From Chamaecrista fasciculata (taxonomy: Eukaryota; Streptophyta; Magnoliopsida; Fabales; Fabaceae), in assembly GCA_003254925.1 (NCBI GenBank), contig QANZ01032149.1, forward strand, positions 124,001 through 188,000: a DNA stretch of 64,000 nucleotides. Reading direction: 5' to 3'. A program made the translations under genes and the position numbers. Below, piece after piece: positions 34,691-46,219 of this stretch; positions within the stretch are counted from its first letter, which is position 1; every line of letters begins with the position of its first letter. The notes under the pieces were generated by a model. That model searched no databases and was not told the DNA's origin. It was given only the letters and a program-made list of their open reading frames with translations.

Positions 34691-34915
34691 ATGGCCAAGT
34701 TTAAGACTTCCACTTTCACCACAGAGGTTGCTCCTCCCATGTTTGTCTCTGTCACACGTCGCAGAATGAAGAAGTTACTTGACACCATTGTTGAGGAAGA
34801 CACGTGTTTCGCTGCTGACATTATCGTTAAAAGTTTATGTTCCAACATTTGCCTAGATTCCTCTTCTTCTTCTTCCTGTCTCTTAGACAAACCTCTTTTG
34901 TCCAACAAATTCTAA
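34691..34915 (+). CDS. Small probable host protein, 74 residues, unknown function
   Basis: The frame begins MAKFKTSTFTTEVAPPMFVS, then RRRMKKLLDTIVEEDT, then a Ser-rich, Cys-containing tail. The first half has the look of a conserved basic/acidic plant protein and not of chance translation, and I have an impression of similar N-termini (TEVAPP..VSV.RRR..K.LDTI.EE) in uncharacterised plant proteins, but I cannot name a family. Support from context: a TATA box and CT-rich leader upstream, an AATAAA at 35007-35012 downstream, and better codon structure than the surrounding repeats. There is no signal peptide or membrane segment. It could equally be a shortened copy of a longer gene. Confidence 0.55.
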   Translation: MAKFKTSTFTTEVAPPMFVSVTRRRMKKLLDTIVEEDTCFAADIIVKSLCSNICLDSSSSSSCLLDKPLLSNKF

Positions 34916-35167
34916 TTGTTTTTTCTTCGACTCGCGTTGTACACTTGGATGATGGGAGAGTGTTTTTTGTTTCTTTTTTGTTGTCTTGTGTTTTGATGAG
35001 AAGAAAAATAAAGGAGGAGGCATGAACGGTATCCATATATATATATATATAAAGAATAAATAGGCAGGGGACTAACATCACTTGGGTTTTGAGTACCTTT
35101 GTGGTTGTTTTTCTCATTTGTCTTTCATTCTTCACGTACACATACATTCTTTTATCTCTTTGAGGAT

Positions 35168-35310
35168 GGATCCCCTGGGTCCTGCAGTGTAAGAGAAAAG
35201 GAGAGAGAAGAGGATGAAATTACAAAAGTGAAACACTGCATTTCATTTAATTCACCATCTCTTCTCTCACAGTGCAGGACCCTGCAGTGAGTCTTCACTG
35301 CAGAAGATCC
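35168..35310. repeat. 143-bp hairpin, MITE or small-RNA precursor
   Basis: The left arm 35177-35197 pairs with 35262-35282 over 21 nt with two mismatches, and the outer ends (GGATCCCC and GAAGATCC) also pair loosely. Loop and stem size fit both a small MITE and a plant miRNA-like foldback. Confidence 0.5.
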
Positions 35311-35319
35311 AAGCTCTAT

Positions 35320-35765
35320 CTCTTTTGCTCTCGTACTTGTATTCTAGTACTAGCTAGAGTTTCAGGTTTTAGTTTGTTTCGCTCTTCTTGAGGTTTTTAT
35401 TTGTTTGCAAGTAGTGGCGGATTCATATGTAATTTTGAATTAATGAGAAGAAGCAGTGAAACTACCTTTTTTGGTTAATTTGTTGCTTGAGTCGTTTTGA
35501 TTTGTGATTATATCATAAAGTATGTCTCGCCTATTTATTGGTTTTAAGATTTAGATAAGAGTTATTCTCTTGTTGGCTAGAAGATCTTATGTAAAACACA
35601 TTATAAGATCTTAGACTCTCAAAAGTCTAAATTCGCATCTAATGACTTTTGGGATGTGCATGATTCTCTCAGCAATGATGCTCTTGTTGAAACATCCACC
35701 AAGAATGGACTATTAGTGAATATATGACACTTTATAATATCTTGGATATTCCATAACAAGATTAA
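35320..35765. other. No gene seen
   Basis: AT-rich 3' side of the small gene; nothing recognisable. Confidence 0.4.
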
Positions 35766-36232
35766 GGTCCAGTTCGTTTCCGTTTTGATTATAATCTGTT
35801 TTGATTATAATCATAATAAACATGTTCGTTTACGTTTTTTTCCTGATTCAATTATAATCATGATTTTTTAATAATCAAACACACTCAATTACACTTATAC
35901 CCCTATACATAAACCTATAATTACCTATACTCTAATACAATCAATCCCCAATCACAAAGGGCAAAATTGTCATTTACTTTAAAATTGGGTCAGTTTGTAA
36001 ATATCCATTTTTGTGTTTGGGCTAAAATGTTATTTTGCCCAAATAATTTAGAACTGAAATTGAAATTTTCCCCAATCATATCCCTACCATCTCTTTCTCT
36101 CTTCAGCCACTTCCAACCACTAACCCGAATTCGATCCCACCGTCCAAGTCCCTAGAATCAGAAAGACAAATTGATCCTGAACTAGGAATATGAAGCACTT
36201 CACTCTTTCTTGGCTTTCCCCACCCAAAATCC

Positions 36233-36484
36233 GTGTCGTATGCACGTCAGATCTCAATGTCCGTCGGAATTGGCCGTGAAATCGAACGGAAAAGTAATCG
36301 CGTGCCGGAGCGCGTGCGATGTGTTCGACGCCGACGAGATGTGACTGTTCTTATTGTTGGGTGTTTGAAGCAAATTTATGAAGAAGACGAGATGTGCCGA
36401 CGGATTGAAGAACAGTTCAATGATTTGAGTTTGGATGGAAATTTTTTACGAAGTGGACATATCCGACAATGTAGAACTCATTAG
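36233..36484 (+). CDS. Possible captured coding fragment, 83 codons, unknown
   Basis: A GC-richer open frame inside the TIR element. It starts MSYARQISMSVGIGREIERK, is rich in Arg and Glu, and ends near FNDLSLDGNF. I recognise no domain. The region before it (36090-36170) is CT-rich like a plant 5' UTR. It is probably part of a captured gene or a chance frame; low confidence that it is translated. Confidence 0.3.
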   Translation: MSYARQISMSVGIGREIERKSNRVPERVRCVRRRRDVTVLIVGCLKQIYEEDEMCRRIEEQFNDLSLDGNFLRSGHIRQCRTH

Positions 36485-36707
36485 ATTTTTGTAATCGAAT
36501 TTATCTGATTAAAAGGTGAATCATGATTGAAATTGAAGAAGTCCTGTTGTTGATTGTAGTTAATTGGATCTGAGATTGAAATGTATAAGAGGAATTGATG
36601 ATTGAAAATTGAAGAAGAAGATGAAGGATGAAGGATGAAGGTGAGAAAAACGTCGATTGAAGAGAGAGAGAGATTTTTATGTCAAATTGAACAAATTGAA
36701 CGAAGAT

Positions 36708-36890
36708 GGGGAAGAAGGATTGGTACGCCATTTGGTGAAACGGTGCACCAAATTGAGAGAAAACGAAAATGGGGAAGAAGGATCGGTACGCCATTTGGTG
36801 AAACGGTGCGCCAAATTGAGAGAAAACAAAGATGGGGAAGAAGGATCGGTACGCCATTTGGTGAAACGGTGCGCCAAATTGAGAGATTTA
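36708..36890. repeat. 63-bp tandem repeat, three copies
   Basis: Units start at GGGGAAGAAGGAT at 36708, 36771 and 36834. 63 bp is 21 codons, so frames stay open through the array: two on the plus strand (one with RRIGTPFGETV in each unit) and at least three on the minus strand. The units contain GGTACGCCATTTGGTGAAAC. Part of the cargo of the TIR element above. Confidence 0.85.
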
Positions 36891-37454
36891 TGCCAAATTG
36901 AAGGAAAATTTCGGGTCCGCCAGCGCTAAAACTTTCTCTCTCATCTGCTGCGAATCGGTGCACCGATTTCTTCGCTGGTGCACCGAATGTCGAGCAACAA
37001 GAAGACATTTTAGTCCTTTTTGGTGCACCATTTCGTAGGCAAAAATGAAACGGTGCACCGATTCGGATAATCATCCACCCACTTGCACACAAAAATAATC
37101 AAGATTTCACGCTTTCCAAGGCAAACAGTAACATTTTTTATTTTTTTTCAAACAACAATCACATCCAAACACACTTTTATTATAATCAAATCACATCTTA
37201 CTTTTTCCAACTTTTTCTTCCATTTATACCCCTATACAATTTATCAATTTCCTTACTTTTTATCCACCTACCACAATCATTACATACCCATTTTAATAAT
37301 TTCACACCAAATAATCAACAATCATCCAAACACCACTACAAAAATAATCAACTTTGATTATAATCAAACTATGATTATAATCAAAACAAATTTCAAAACA
37401 AATCAAAATAAGTCTTTTAACAAGAATGTCAACAAATTTTGACCTTTATTTTTA

Positions 37455-37790
37455 GGCAAAAACACTAATTTCATCTCCAAATTTTATATCAATTGTCAAT
37501 TTCGTCCCTAATATTTCTTTGTTGTCAATTTTGTCCTTAATGTTTATATTTTGGTCAAGTTTTTCCTTTGACTTTTTTCAATAAATTAATGACAAACTAC
37601 ATCTTATTTAACATTTTATATCAATTTTACATTACATATCTACATATCGTCAATATTTGGCTAAAGTAAGAGTAAAGAATAAAAATGAAAAAAAAATGTT
37701 AAACATTAGGGACGAAATTGACTGTAAAATAAATTATGGACAAAATTGACAATTGATGTAAAATTTAGGGATGAAATTAGTACTTTTGCC
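37455..37790. mobile_element. MULE-type MITE, perfect 9-bp TSD
   Basis: Starts GGCAAAAACACTAATTTCA and ends inverted (GAAATTAGTACTTTTGCC), flanked by TTATTTTTA at 37446-37454 and 37791-37799. The arms carry GTCAATTTCGTCCCTAA-type units. A truncated relative is 32205-32660. Confidence 0.88.
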
Positions 37791-38333
37791 TTATTTTTAT
37801 GAAAGTTGAAGTCTTATTACTCCAATTAAAAAAATTGTTCGTTGCAACACAATACTTAAAATCGTCCTAACTTTCGCAAGATTTTGCTTGCTCATAAGAG
37901 GAGGTTAACTTGAAAACGAAAAGGTCATGAACTCATATCATGATTTCTCTGCTAATTTATTGATCGAGCTAGGTACCCTTGAACAGGGGCGGAGCCAGGA
38001 TTTTGGGTTCGGGGGGCCGAAATGTTTTTTGGCTAAAATTTTATTTTAGTCCCTAATACTTATCTAAAGTTTTGTTTTTGTCCTTAATGTTGGGGTTTGA
38101 GATGAGAGAAATATGATCATATTTAATAATTAGGGACAAATTACGAAGTTTTTAGAAAATATTAAGGACCAAAATAGGACAATATGATCATATTCAAAAA
38201 TTTTTATTTTTTACTTTTGAAAAATGACACAGAAAAACAGCATATAATTTGTTTTTTATATATACATACATAACGTGTGTATATATAATTATATATATAT
38301 ATATATAATAAACTGCATATATATATATATATA

Positions 38334-38513
38334 TCTAATATTATATGGCTCCACCCCTTTCTGGTCGTCCAAGTTTAAAACTATAGTCTATGAAATTAAA
38401 AATAAAAAAAAATTTACTATTTCGTCTCTCTTTCTTTACTAAGTTAACAATTTAGTCCCTTATTTATTTTACATACATATTTGCGTGCCCGTTAGGGCAC
38501 GCAAAGCCCCTAG
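38334..38513 (+). mobile_element. Helitron, upstream member of a tandem pair
   Basis: Begins TCTAATATTATATGGCTCC and ends GCCCCTAG. The 3' hairpin GCGTGCCCGTTAGGGCACGC is complete (38483-38502). 180 bp, no coding content. Confidence 0.8.
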
Positions 38514-38675
38514 TCTTATATTATATGGCTCCACCCTTTTTTGGTCGTCCATATTTTAAAATTATAGTACAAAATTAATAATAAGAGAAAAATTATTATT
38601 TGATCCCTTCTTTTTTACTGAGTTAACGATTTAGTCCCTCATTTATTTTACATAACGGGCACGCAAAGCCTCTAG
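38514..38675 (+). mobile_element. Helitron, downstream member with broken hairpin
   Basis: Begins TCTTATATTATATGGCTCC immediately after the CTAG of the previous copy and ends GCCTCTAG before a T. The 3' hairpin has lost its left arm (only AACGGGCACGC remains), so this copy could not use its own end again. Confidence 0.75.
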
Positions 38676-38949
38676 TGTATATATATTTTATATAATAAAC
38701 TGAGTTTTGAAGCAATAAAGTATAGATGAAGCCAAAGAGTAAAAAGAAAAATATTAATTTGCATATTAGGTGATCGATCCCATGACCTTACAATAAGGAG
38801 AGAATCTGGTAGGGGCCACAGCAATTGCCATGAAAAATCTGGGGGGGGCCTCCGCCCCTGCCCTTGAAGATAGGAGTTATGACTAATCTGTGGAACAAAC
38901 TACGCCAACATGTTGGAGTTGCATGCTTAAATCGTCCTTGATAAAACTA

Positions 38950-39223
38950 CTCCCTCCGTCCCTGAATATCTGCTTTTCTGAAGAACTTTTTTTATTCTAA
39001 AATATCTGATGTTTTATAACTTCAAGAAAGCATTAATTATTCTATTACCATTCTATCCCTATTAAATATAGTAGAGTCATAAATGAATAAAGATTTTTCA
39101 AGTAATTTAATAGGGATAGTTTAGTCTTTTTACCTCATTTTTGTCTTCATTCTAGGTGAGCTAATCATTTCCTTGGTCTGTGTGTATTTACCTTAAACAT
39201 CAGATATATAGGAACGGAGGGAG
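38950..39223. mobile_element. Stowaway MITE
   Basis: 274 bp, from CTCCCTCCGTCCC to inverted GGAACGGAGGGAG, with TA on each side: the signature of Stowaway (Tc1/mariner). A 25-bp sequence, TGCTTAAATCGTCCTTGATA and following, occurs on both sides (38928-38950 and 39248-39273), an older local duplication. Confidence 0.92.
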
Positions 39224-39287
39224 TAATAAATAGTATTTATTATTAGGTGCTTAAATCGTCCTTGATAAAACTAATAAATTTATTATT

Positions 39288-39853
39288 AGGTTAGACTATG
39301 AAGCAAAGTTTGTTTTAGGGGCATGGGATGCAATGAGTTATGACTAGGAAGCATGGACATTGACACGGACACGGGACACGACACAGACACGGACACAGCG
39401 ACACGCTAGACTCTCAAAATTACGCGACACGACACGGCATATATTTATATATAAAAATAATTAAATATTCATAATTTTTAATGAAAAAATTAAAAATTAC
39501 AAGTTTTATTCATAATATATGTCATATGTATTATTATTTTCTCTTATATGTCATGTTAAAGTCACAAAAAAATGATTTATATTTTAATATTTATGAATAT
39601 GTGTCGTGTCAGACACGGCGACATGCCCTCAAAATGAAGTGTTCATGCTTCTTAGGTTATGAGTCAATAAGATTATGACACATGAAAATGTTAGTTGTAT
39701 ATAACGAGTGATGTGACTCCATACACAGTTTTGACTAGTTAAAAAAATTATTTTTCTATCATTTTTAAACATTATATTACCTAATCCTTTCATGTGTCAT
39801 AATCTTATACATCCCATGACCCTAAAATAAACTTTGCATTACGGACTAACCCT
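39288..39853. mobile_element. TIR element interrupted by a second element
   Basis: The left arm GGTTAGACTATGAAGCAAAG... and the inverted right arm (CTTTGCATTACGGACTAACCC) pair for about 55 bp, and pairing continues past the nested element (TTATGACACATGAAAATGTTAG against 39780-39800). The flanks TTATTATTA and TTATTAAAT are only partly alike. Confidence 0.65.
39344..39655. mobile_element. Nested TIR element (GACACGGACACG type)
   Basis: Starts CTAGGAAGCATGGACATTG and ends inverted (GTTCATGCTTCTTAG), with GACACGACACGG words near both ends. Flanked by GTTATGA at 39337-39343 and 39656-39662. Inserted inside the left arm of 39288-39853, so it is the younger of the two. Confidence 0.75.
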
Positions 39854-40090
39854 TATTAAATACTCTGTTTATTGCGTTGAGTCGTGACAACTTCCACGTA
39901 ATTGTTTGTCCTCTCACGTTTTGAAGAATATTAAATTAATAATTTGATCTATAAAAATTTATTAAATTGAAAATTCAATCTCTAAAAAATTATTAAGTTG
40001 ACAACTTAGTCTTTTAAAAAATAGATGCTATTTAGTTTAAAAATTTAAAATAATATTTTATTTGATATATAAATAAGATTAATAATTATA

Positions 40091-40500
40091 GGGTAAATTA
40101 GACTTTGGTACCCTATTTTATGAACCGGTTTTACTTTGGTATTATGTTCTATGCAACTGTTAACACTTTGATATCCAAATTTATTTTTCTATTAACTTTT
40201 GATGGTGGAGTTGCATGTGAGTAAAAACACCCAAATACCCATTTTCCTCTCATTTTTCAAGATTCAAACGTTAAAACACTAAAAAAATCATGAAAAACAT
40301 TAAAATTCGAAGTGAGAGAATTTTGGAGCTTTTTTATCGCTTGAATTGTGAAAAATGACAGGAAAATAGATATTTGAGTGCTTTTACTGTGCACGTGATG
40401 GTCTTGTATAACTTCGCCGTCAAAACTTAATAAAAAATAAATTTGGGTACCAAGATATTAACAGTTTAAAGAATATGGTATCAAAGTGTCATATAAAGTT
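40091..40500. mobile_element. Decayed foldback of GGTACC units
   Basis: The left arm GGGTAAATTAGACTTTGGTACCC and the inverted right arm (GGTATCAAAGTGTCATAT) pair. The interior also pairs (TATTTGAGTGCTTTTACT with its complement near 40220). Same style as 33704-34132. Confidence 0.6.
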
Positions 40501-40504
40501 TTTT

Positions 40505-40925
40505 AAAGAGTAAACTACTAAATTGGTCCCTGGATTATTGACTCACTGACAGATTGGTCCCTGAATTAAGGAAATTGACAAATAGGTCCCCGAATTTTAC
40601 TAACGTTAGTCAAATTGGTCCTTTCGTGAAATCACCGTTAGTGAGGACACTGACATGGCCGTTAACTGCTGATGTGGCACGTTAAGTGCAACATCAGTAG
40701 TTGAAAAACTAAAGAAAAAAAAAAACCAACTGTGTATTTCCCGCCACATAAGCATTAATAATAAAAGGGTAAATTGCAGTTTGGTACCCTGTGGTTAGGG
40801 GCGGTTCCACTTTGGTACCCTGAAAGAAAAATTTTTGCAGTTTGGTGCCCCGTGGTTTGCTCCGCTAGCGAATTGGTCTCCCATGCTTTATTTCCGTTAG
40901 GATTTAACGGCAAATGTGATTGTGA
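40505..40925. mobile_element. Two single arms of MULE-type elements
   Basis: 40505-40700 repeats ATTGGTCCCTGGATTATTG/GGTCCCCGAATTTTACTAA. 40768-40925 starts GGGTAAATTGCAGTTTGGTA and ends near GTTAGGATTTAACGG, wording close to the TIR of 26281-27594. I see no matching second arm for either in the window. Confidence 0.5.
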
Positions 40926-40929
40926 CCAC

Positions 40930-41540
40930 CTTAAAATGTCAAAAACATCCGAACAAGTCTTCTCTTATGCGTTTAAGTCCTTTCCATTTACTAAAAGGGA
41001 TCAAAACATAAAAGAAAACATAAACTAAATGGTACATTATATAATTTTACTGTTGAATTGAAAATCAATTTTTAAAGACCCTTTTATAATTATTTTTAAC
41101 TGTAAAAATTTTTAATAAACTCAGAAATGAATGTAAAAATACTAAATTGTCTCATAGCAAATCGGATTTTTTTTACTTTTAAAAATTTGTTTTTTTACAA
41201 TGCATATACAAGTAACGTAACTCATGGCTACAATCATATAGAAAAAGATAAAAAAAAAAAAAATGTGCTTTTGCCAAAAAAATAATAAAAAAAAAGGGAG
41301 AAAAATAGAAACCCAAAAAACAAAAAGGGACAATCACATACATAAACTCAGAAATCACAACCCAAAATACCGAAATCACAGCCAAGTAAAATATCATGTA
41401 CTACGTGATGATGGCAACCCTCTAAATACAGAGAATCCTCATCACTCACAGCTCACCCAAATACATACATACATTATACATACGTACAAACATGTCCCAA
41501 ATATTATCCATACATTAACGTCTCCAATTATTCATCTTTC
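40930..41540. other. No gene seen
   Basis: A/T homopolymer-rich DNA. The open frame near 41263 is lysine/asparagine-rich low-complexity translation and not credible. Confidence 0.5.
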
Positions 41541-43640
<2,100 letters not shown>

Positions 43641-43642
43641 TA

Positions 43643-43964
43643 GAGTAAATTAACAATTTGGTCCTTGAAAGATCACTGAGATGACAACTCAGACCTTGGA
43701 ATATTGAAATGTATAATTTAGTCCTTAAAATATCAAAACGGAATATTGAAATGTATAATTTTAGTCCCTAAAATACCGTTTTGACAACTCAGACCTTGGA
43801 ATATTGAAATGTATAATTTAGTCCCTAAAATATCAAAACGGTACTTTTTAGTCTATAAAAATATACCGTTTTGATTCTTCAGAGACTAAATTGTATATTT
43901 TAATCTTTCAAGAATCGAGTTATCAAGTGAATGATCTTTCAGGGATCAAATTGCTAATTTACTC
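43643..43964. mobile_element. MITE of the GAGTAAA family with internal duplication
   Basis: Starts GAGTAAATTAACAATTTGG and ends inverted (CAAATTGCTAATTTACTC). Relative of 11212-11460. The unit GACAACTCAGACCTTGGAAT... is repeated (43694 and 43782). The flanks ATTAGTTTA and ATTGGCCTA agree at only 6 of 9. Confidence 0.7.
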
Positions 43965-44087
43965 ATTGGCCTATTTTTATTTTACTTGGATATATCACAA
44001 CAAGTAAGATTCAAAGGGAAGAAAAATTAGAGGCATATTAACAAATAGATTCCATGCTGGATTTCTTAATGGATTTATTTAACATGT

Positions 44088-44252
44088 GCCCTTAAGGCAT
44101 ATTTTAAGGTTTATTCTTATTGGTTAGTAGAGCATTTCATATCTTAACATCTACAAAAATTCATTTAAAAGATAATTTTTAATGTTTGAAAAATCATTTG
44201 ACCAATCAAAAGAAACCTTAACATGTGCCCTAAGGACACATGTTAGAAGGAC
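44088..44252. mobile_element. Small TIR MITE
   Basis: AACATGTGCCCTTAAGGCAT at the left is answered by TTAACATGTGCCCTAAGGAC at the right in inverted arrangement, and pairing extends into TTTATTCTTATTGGTT/GACCAATCAAAAGAAA. Confidence 0.6.
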
Positions 44253-44289
44253 CCCTACGAGGTATGAATATTTTATTTTGAGGATGTAT

Positions 44290-45733
44290 TATCATGTTAA
44301 ATACGCAATCGAGATGGTTTATGTCATGCTATTTAGAAGTTTTTAATGTGTTTCGTAATGTTTTATAAGCTTATTAGAGTGGTTTTGGCCTCTAGATAGG
44401 TTAATTATAGTGTAGAGTTCATAATTGTAACTTTGTGCTTTTATCGGTTTAAAGTGCAATTTTCCTGGGTTAAATCCTTAATTTGTATTTGATATTTTAG
44501 ACTTGAGATATTACACATTTTTATATTGCAATTGTAGGTTTTATGGAGAAAAATCACTTCGGAATCATTTGGGATAAACCAGAGGTTAATCGGATTTAAA
44601 AAGGGACCGAAACACGCATTTTACTAAGTGTCATACTTCGAAAATTTGGACCGGTCGTTGACCCGAATAAAGGTTCGGGTGGTCGGGTCATTAGTTCAAC
44701 CGTCGAGTCACTAGGTCAATTGTTGAATCAGTTAAATTAAAAAAATATTAAATATGTGTATATATCAAAATCAAGTAATAATATAAAACTTAAATTTAAA
44801 ATTATTATTTAACTTATAATGATATATAATAAACTTTAAATATTAGAACTATGAGTCTATGTATCCAATCAATCAGATTTTATAGGAGTCTTTGGAAAGA
44901 TTCGGGTATATATCATATTGAAAATTATGTGTTAACGTTATTAAAAAATGACATGTCTATATGTGTGTAAGAAATTTTTGAAACATTTGAAATGCGTGAA
45001 GCATATAAATTATGCAATGTTAACATTCTATTATACAATGTTTAATATATACATCTCTAAATGAATTTTTATATCATGAAAGACTATTGAATTACTTTTG
45101 TGTTTTAATCGGTAACTTATGTTTTTTTTAAAAAAAAAAGATAAAAAATTGATAATATTAATTCTTGAGACTTTTGAACAACGATTTAATGATCATTGCA
45201 TAAACTTGAAACTAATTTAATTACATATGATTATTAATCACTTTATTAATATTTTGTTTATAAAAAAAATTGTGATTGATAAGTTGAAATAAGTAAATAC
45301 AATATTGTCGCATTTATTATTTATTTTTAATTTTTTTTATCAATAAGAATACAGTAAAAGGTAAATGATTTTGGTATTTTATGATATTTTTTAAATTGAT
45401 ATACAATACTCAAAGAAGTGAATTGTATATGTGTTTAATTTATATTATGTTTGATCATGTGAGAAGACATGTATTCATTAGTTGTGTAAAATATGAAATT
45501 ACTTTCATATTCTATATATGTTAACGATTTTATGTGCAATGAAGATCTATGAAGTATACCATGCATGAGTATAACTAGTGTATTATAATTCAATATCTTC
45601 GAAAAGTAAGGAAAAATCAGTTCTGATAATAGTAAAAGTGATATTTTTTATTTTATTTATTATTATTATTATCTTGCAGGAAAATCTTGCGGTGAACCGG
45701 GAAACGACCCTCGGCCAAATCCTAGTTCATCAC
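44290..45733. other. AT-rich DNA, possible Gypsy LTR
   Basis: No gene. It ends directly at a Gypsy-type primer site, so part may be an LTR, but no second LTR was found. 44640-44730 has GTTGACCCGAA and GTCGAGTCACTAGGTCAA words like those at 49740-49890 (a different repeat). Confidence 0.4.
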
Positions 45734-45751
45734 TGGCGCCGTCTGTGGGGA
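45734..45751 (+). other. Primer binding site of a Gypsy-type LTR element
   Basis: TGGCGCCGTCTGTGGGGA, a form of the well-known TGGCGCCGT... site of plant Ty3-gypsy elements. No gag or pol follows within the window, so only the 5' end survives. Confidence 0.65.
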
Positions 45752-45939
45752 CAAATCAAAAGCTTTGTTCCTCTAAAAATTTTGAGCGTGGAAAAGACGA
45801 AGAAATTGTTCGATCTAGGGAGTAAATAATACATATTTGTTATGATTATTATTTATTATATTATTATTATTGTTAAAAAAACAAAAAACAAAAATAAAAA
45901 GGAAAAAAAGGAAAAGGGGATTGGTGACCTAATCTTCCT

Positions 45940-46215
45940 TTGGCCGCACGAACGCACACTCCAGCCGCTCCCAGTTTCAGCGCCGCGCACTCCGCTGTGG
46001 CCACCACCAGTCACGCCTTCGCCACTTGATGCCGCAGACCCCGTCGCCGGTCAGCTCTGGAGAAACACCGCACAAACGTTGTGCACAACACCACGGAGCA
46101 CATGCTTCATTCGTCCGCGACACCAGTCACCGTCGATCCCGTCTCCGCCGCCGAACGCTGCAAACGTCGTCGCCGGTCGGATATGGAGGACCGCCGCTGC
46201 TCTCCACTAGAAAAA
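45940..46215 (+). other. GC-rich island with open frames, unknown
   Basis: A strongly GC-rich block (CGCCGCGCACTCCGC, GTCTCCGCCGCCGAACGC) in AT-rich surroundings. Three overlapping plus-strand frames are open, and one (45842-46210) is Pro/Ala/Arg-rich with near-repeated NAANVVAGRIWRT and DAADPVAGQLWRN. It recalls the GC-rich leader of copia-1 (16780-17400) in style, so it may be the leader or gag-proximal part of the Gypsy-type element. No domain recognised. Confidence 0.35.
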
Positions 46216-46219
46216 ACCA

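Larger units (their letters stand above)
35766..37395. mobile_element. TIR element related to 11968-13472, with different cargo
   Basis: The left end GGTCCAGTTCGTTTCCG and the following GATTATAATCA palindromes match the inverted right end of 11968-13472. The right part (37160-37390, TGATTATAATCAAA) matches its inverted left part. A GGTGCACCG-rich stretch (36950-37070) corresponds to 12340-12450. The right terminus has decayed. Between shared parts lies cargo (about 36100-36900) unlike the TPS fragment. Confidence 0.7.
37984..38860. mobile_element. hAT-type non-autonomous element, perfect 8-bp TSD
   Basis: Ends CAGGGGCGGAGCCAGGATTTT and, inverted, CCTCCGCCCCTG. Flanked by CCCTTGAA at 37976-37983 and 38861-38868. 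CAGGGGCGG termini and 8-bp duplications are hallmarks of hAT elements. No transposase. The interior contains an arm of the 9757-10494 family (38030-38170) and two tandem Helitrons. Confidence 0.92.

Noticed and set aside
36501..37092. Minus-strand frames of 118 and 136 codons
   Set aside because: Open because of the 63-bp tandem repeat; no start context, domain or conservation visible.
37083..37442. 119-codon plus-strand frame, Ile/Thr/Asn-rich
   Set aside because: Lies in the AT-rich subterminal DNA of the 35766-37395 TIR element; composition is that of the repeat.
39360..39440. GACACGGACACG cluster as a microsatellite or CRISPR-like repeat
   Set aside because: The words recur inverted at the other end of a TIR element, and no regular spacer-repeat pattern exists; this is plant nuclear DNA.
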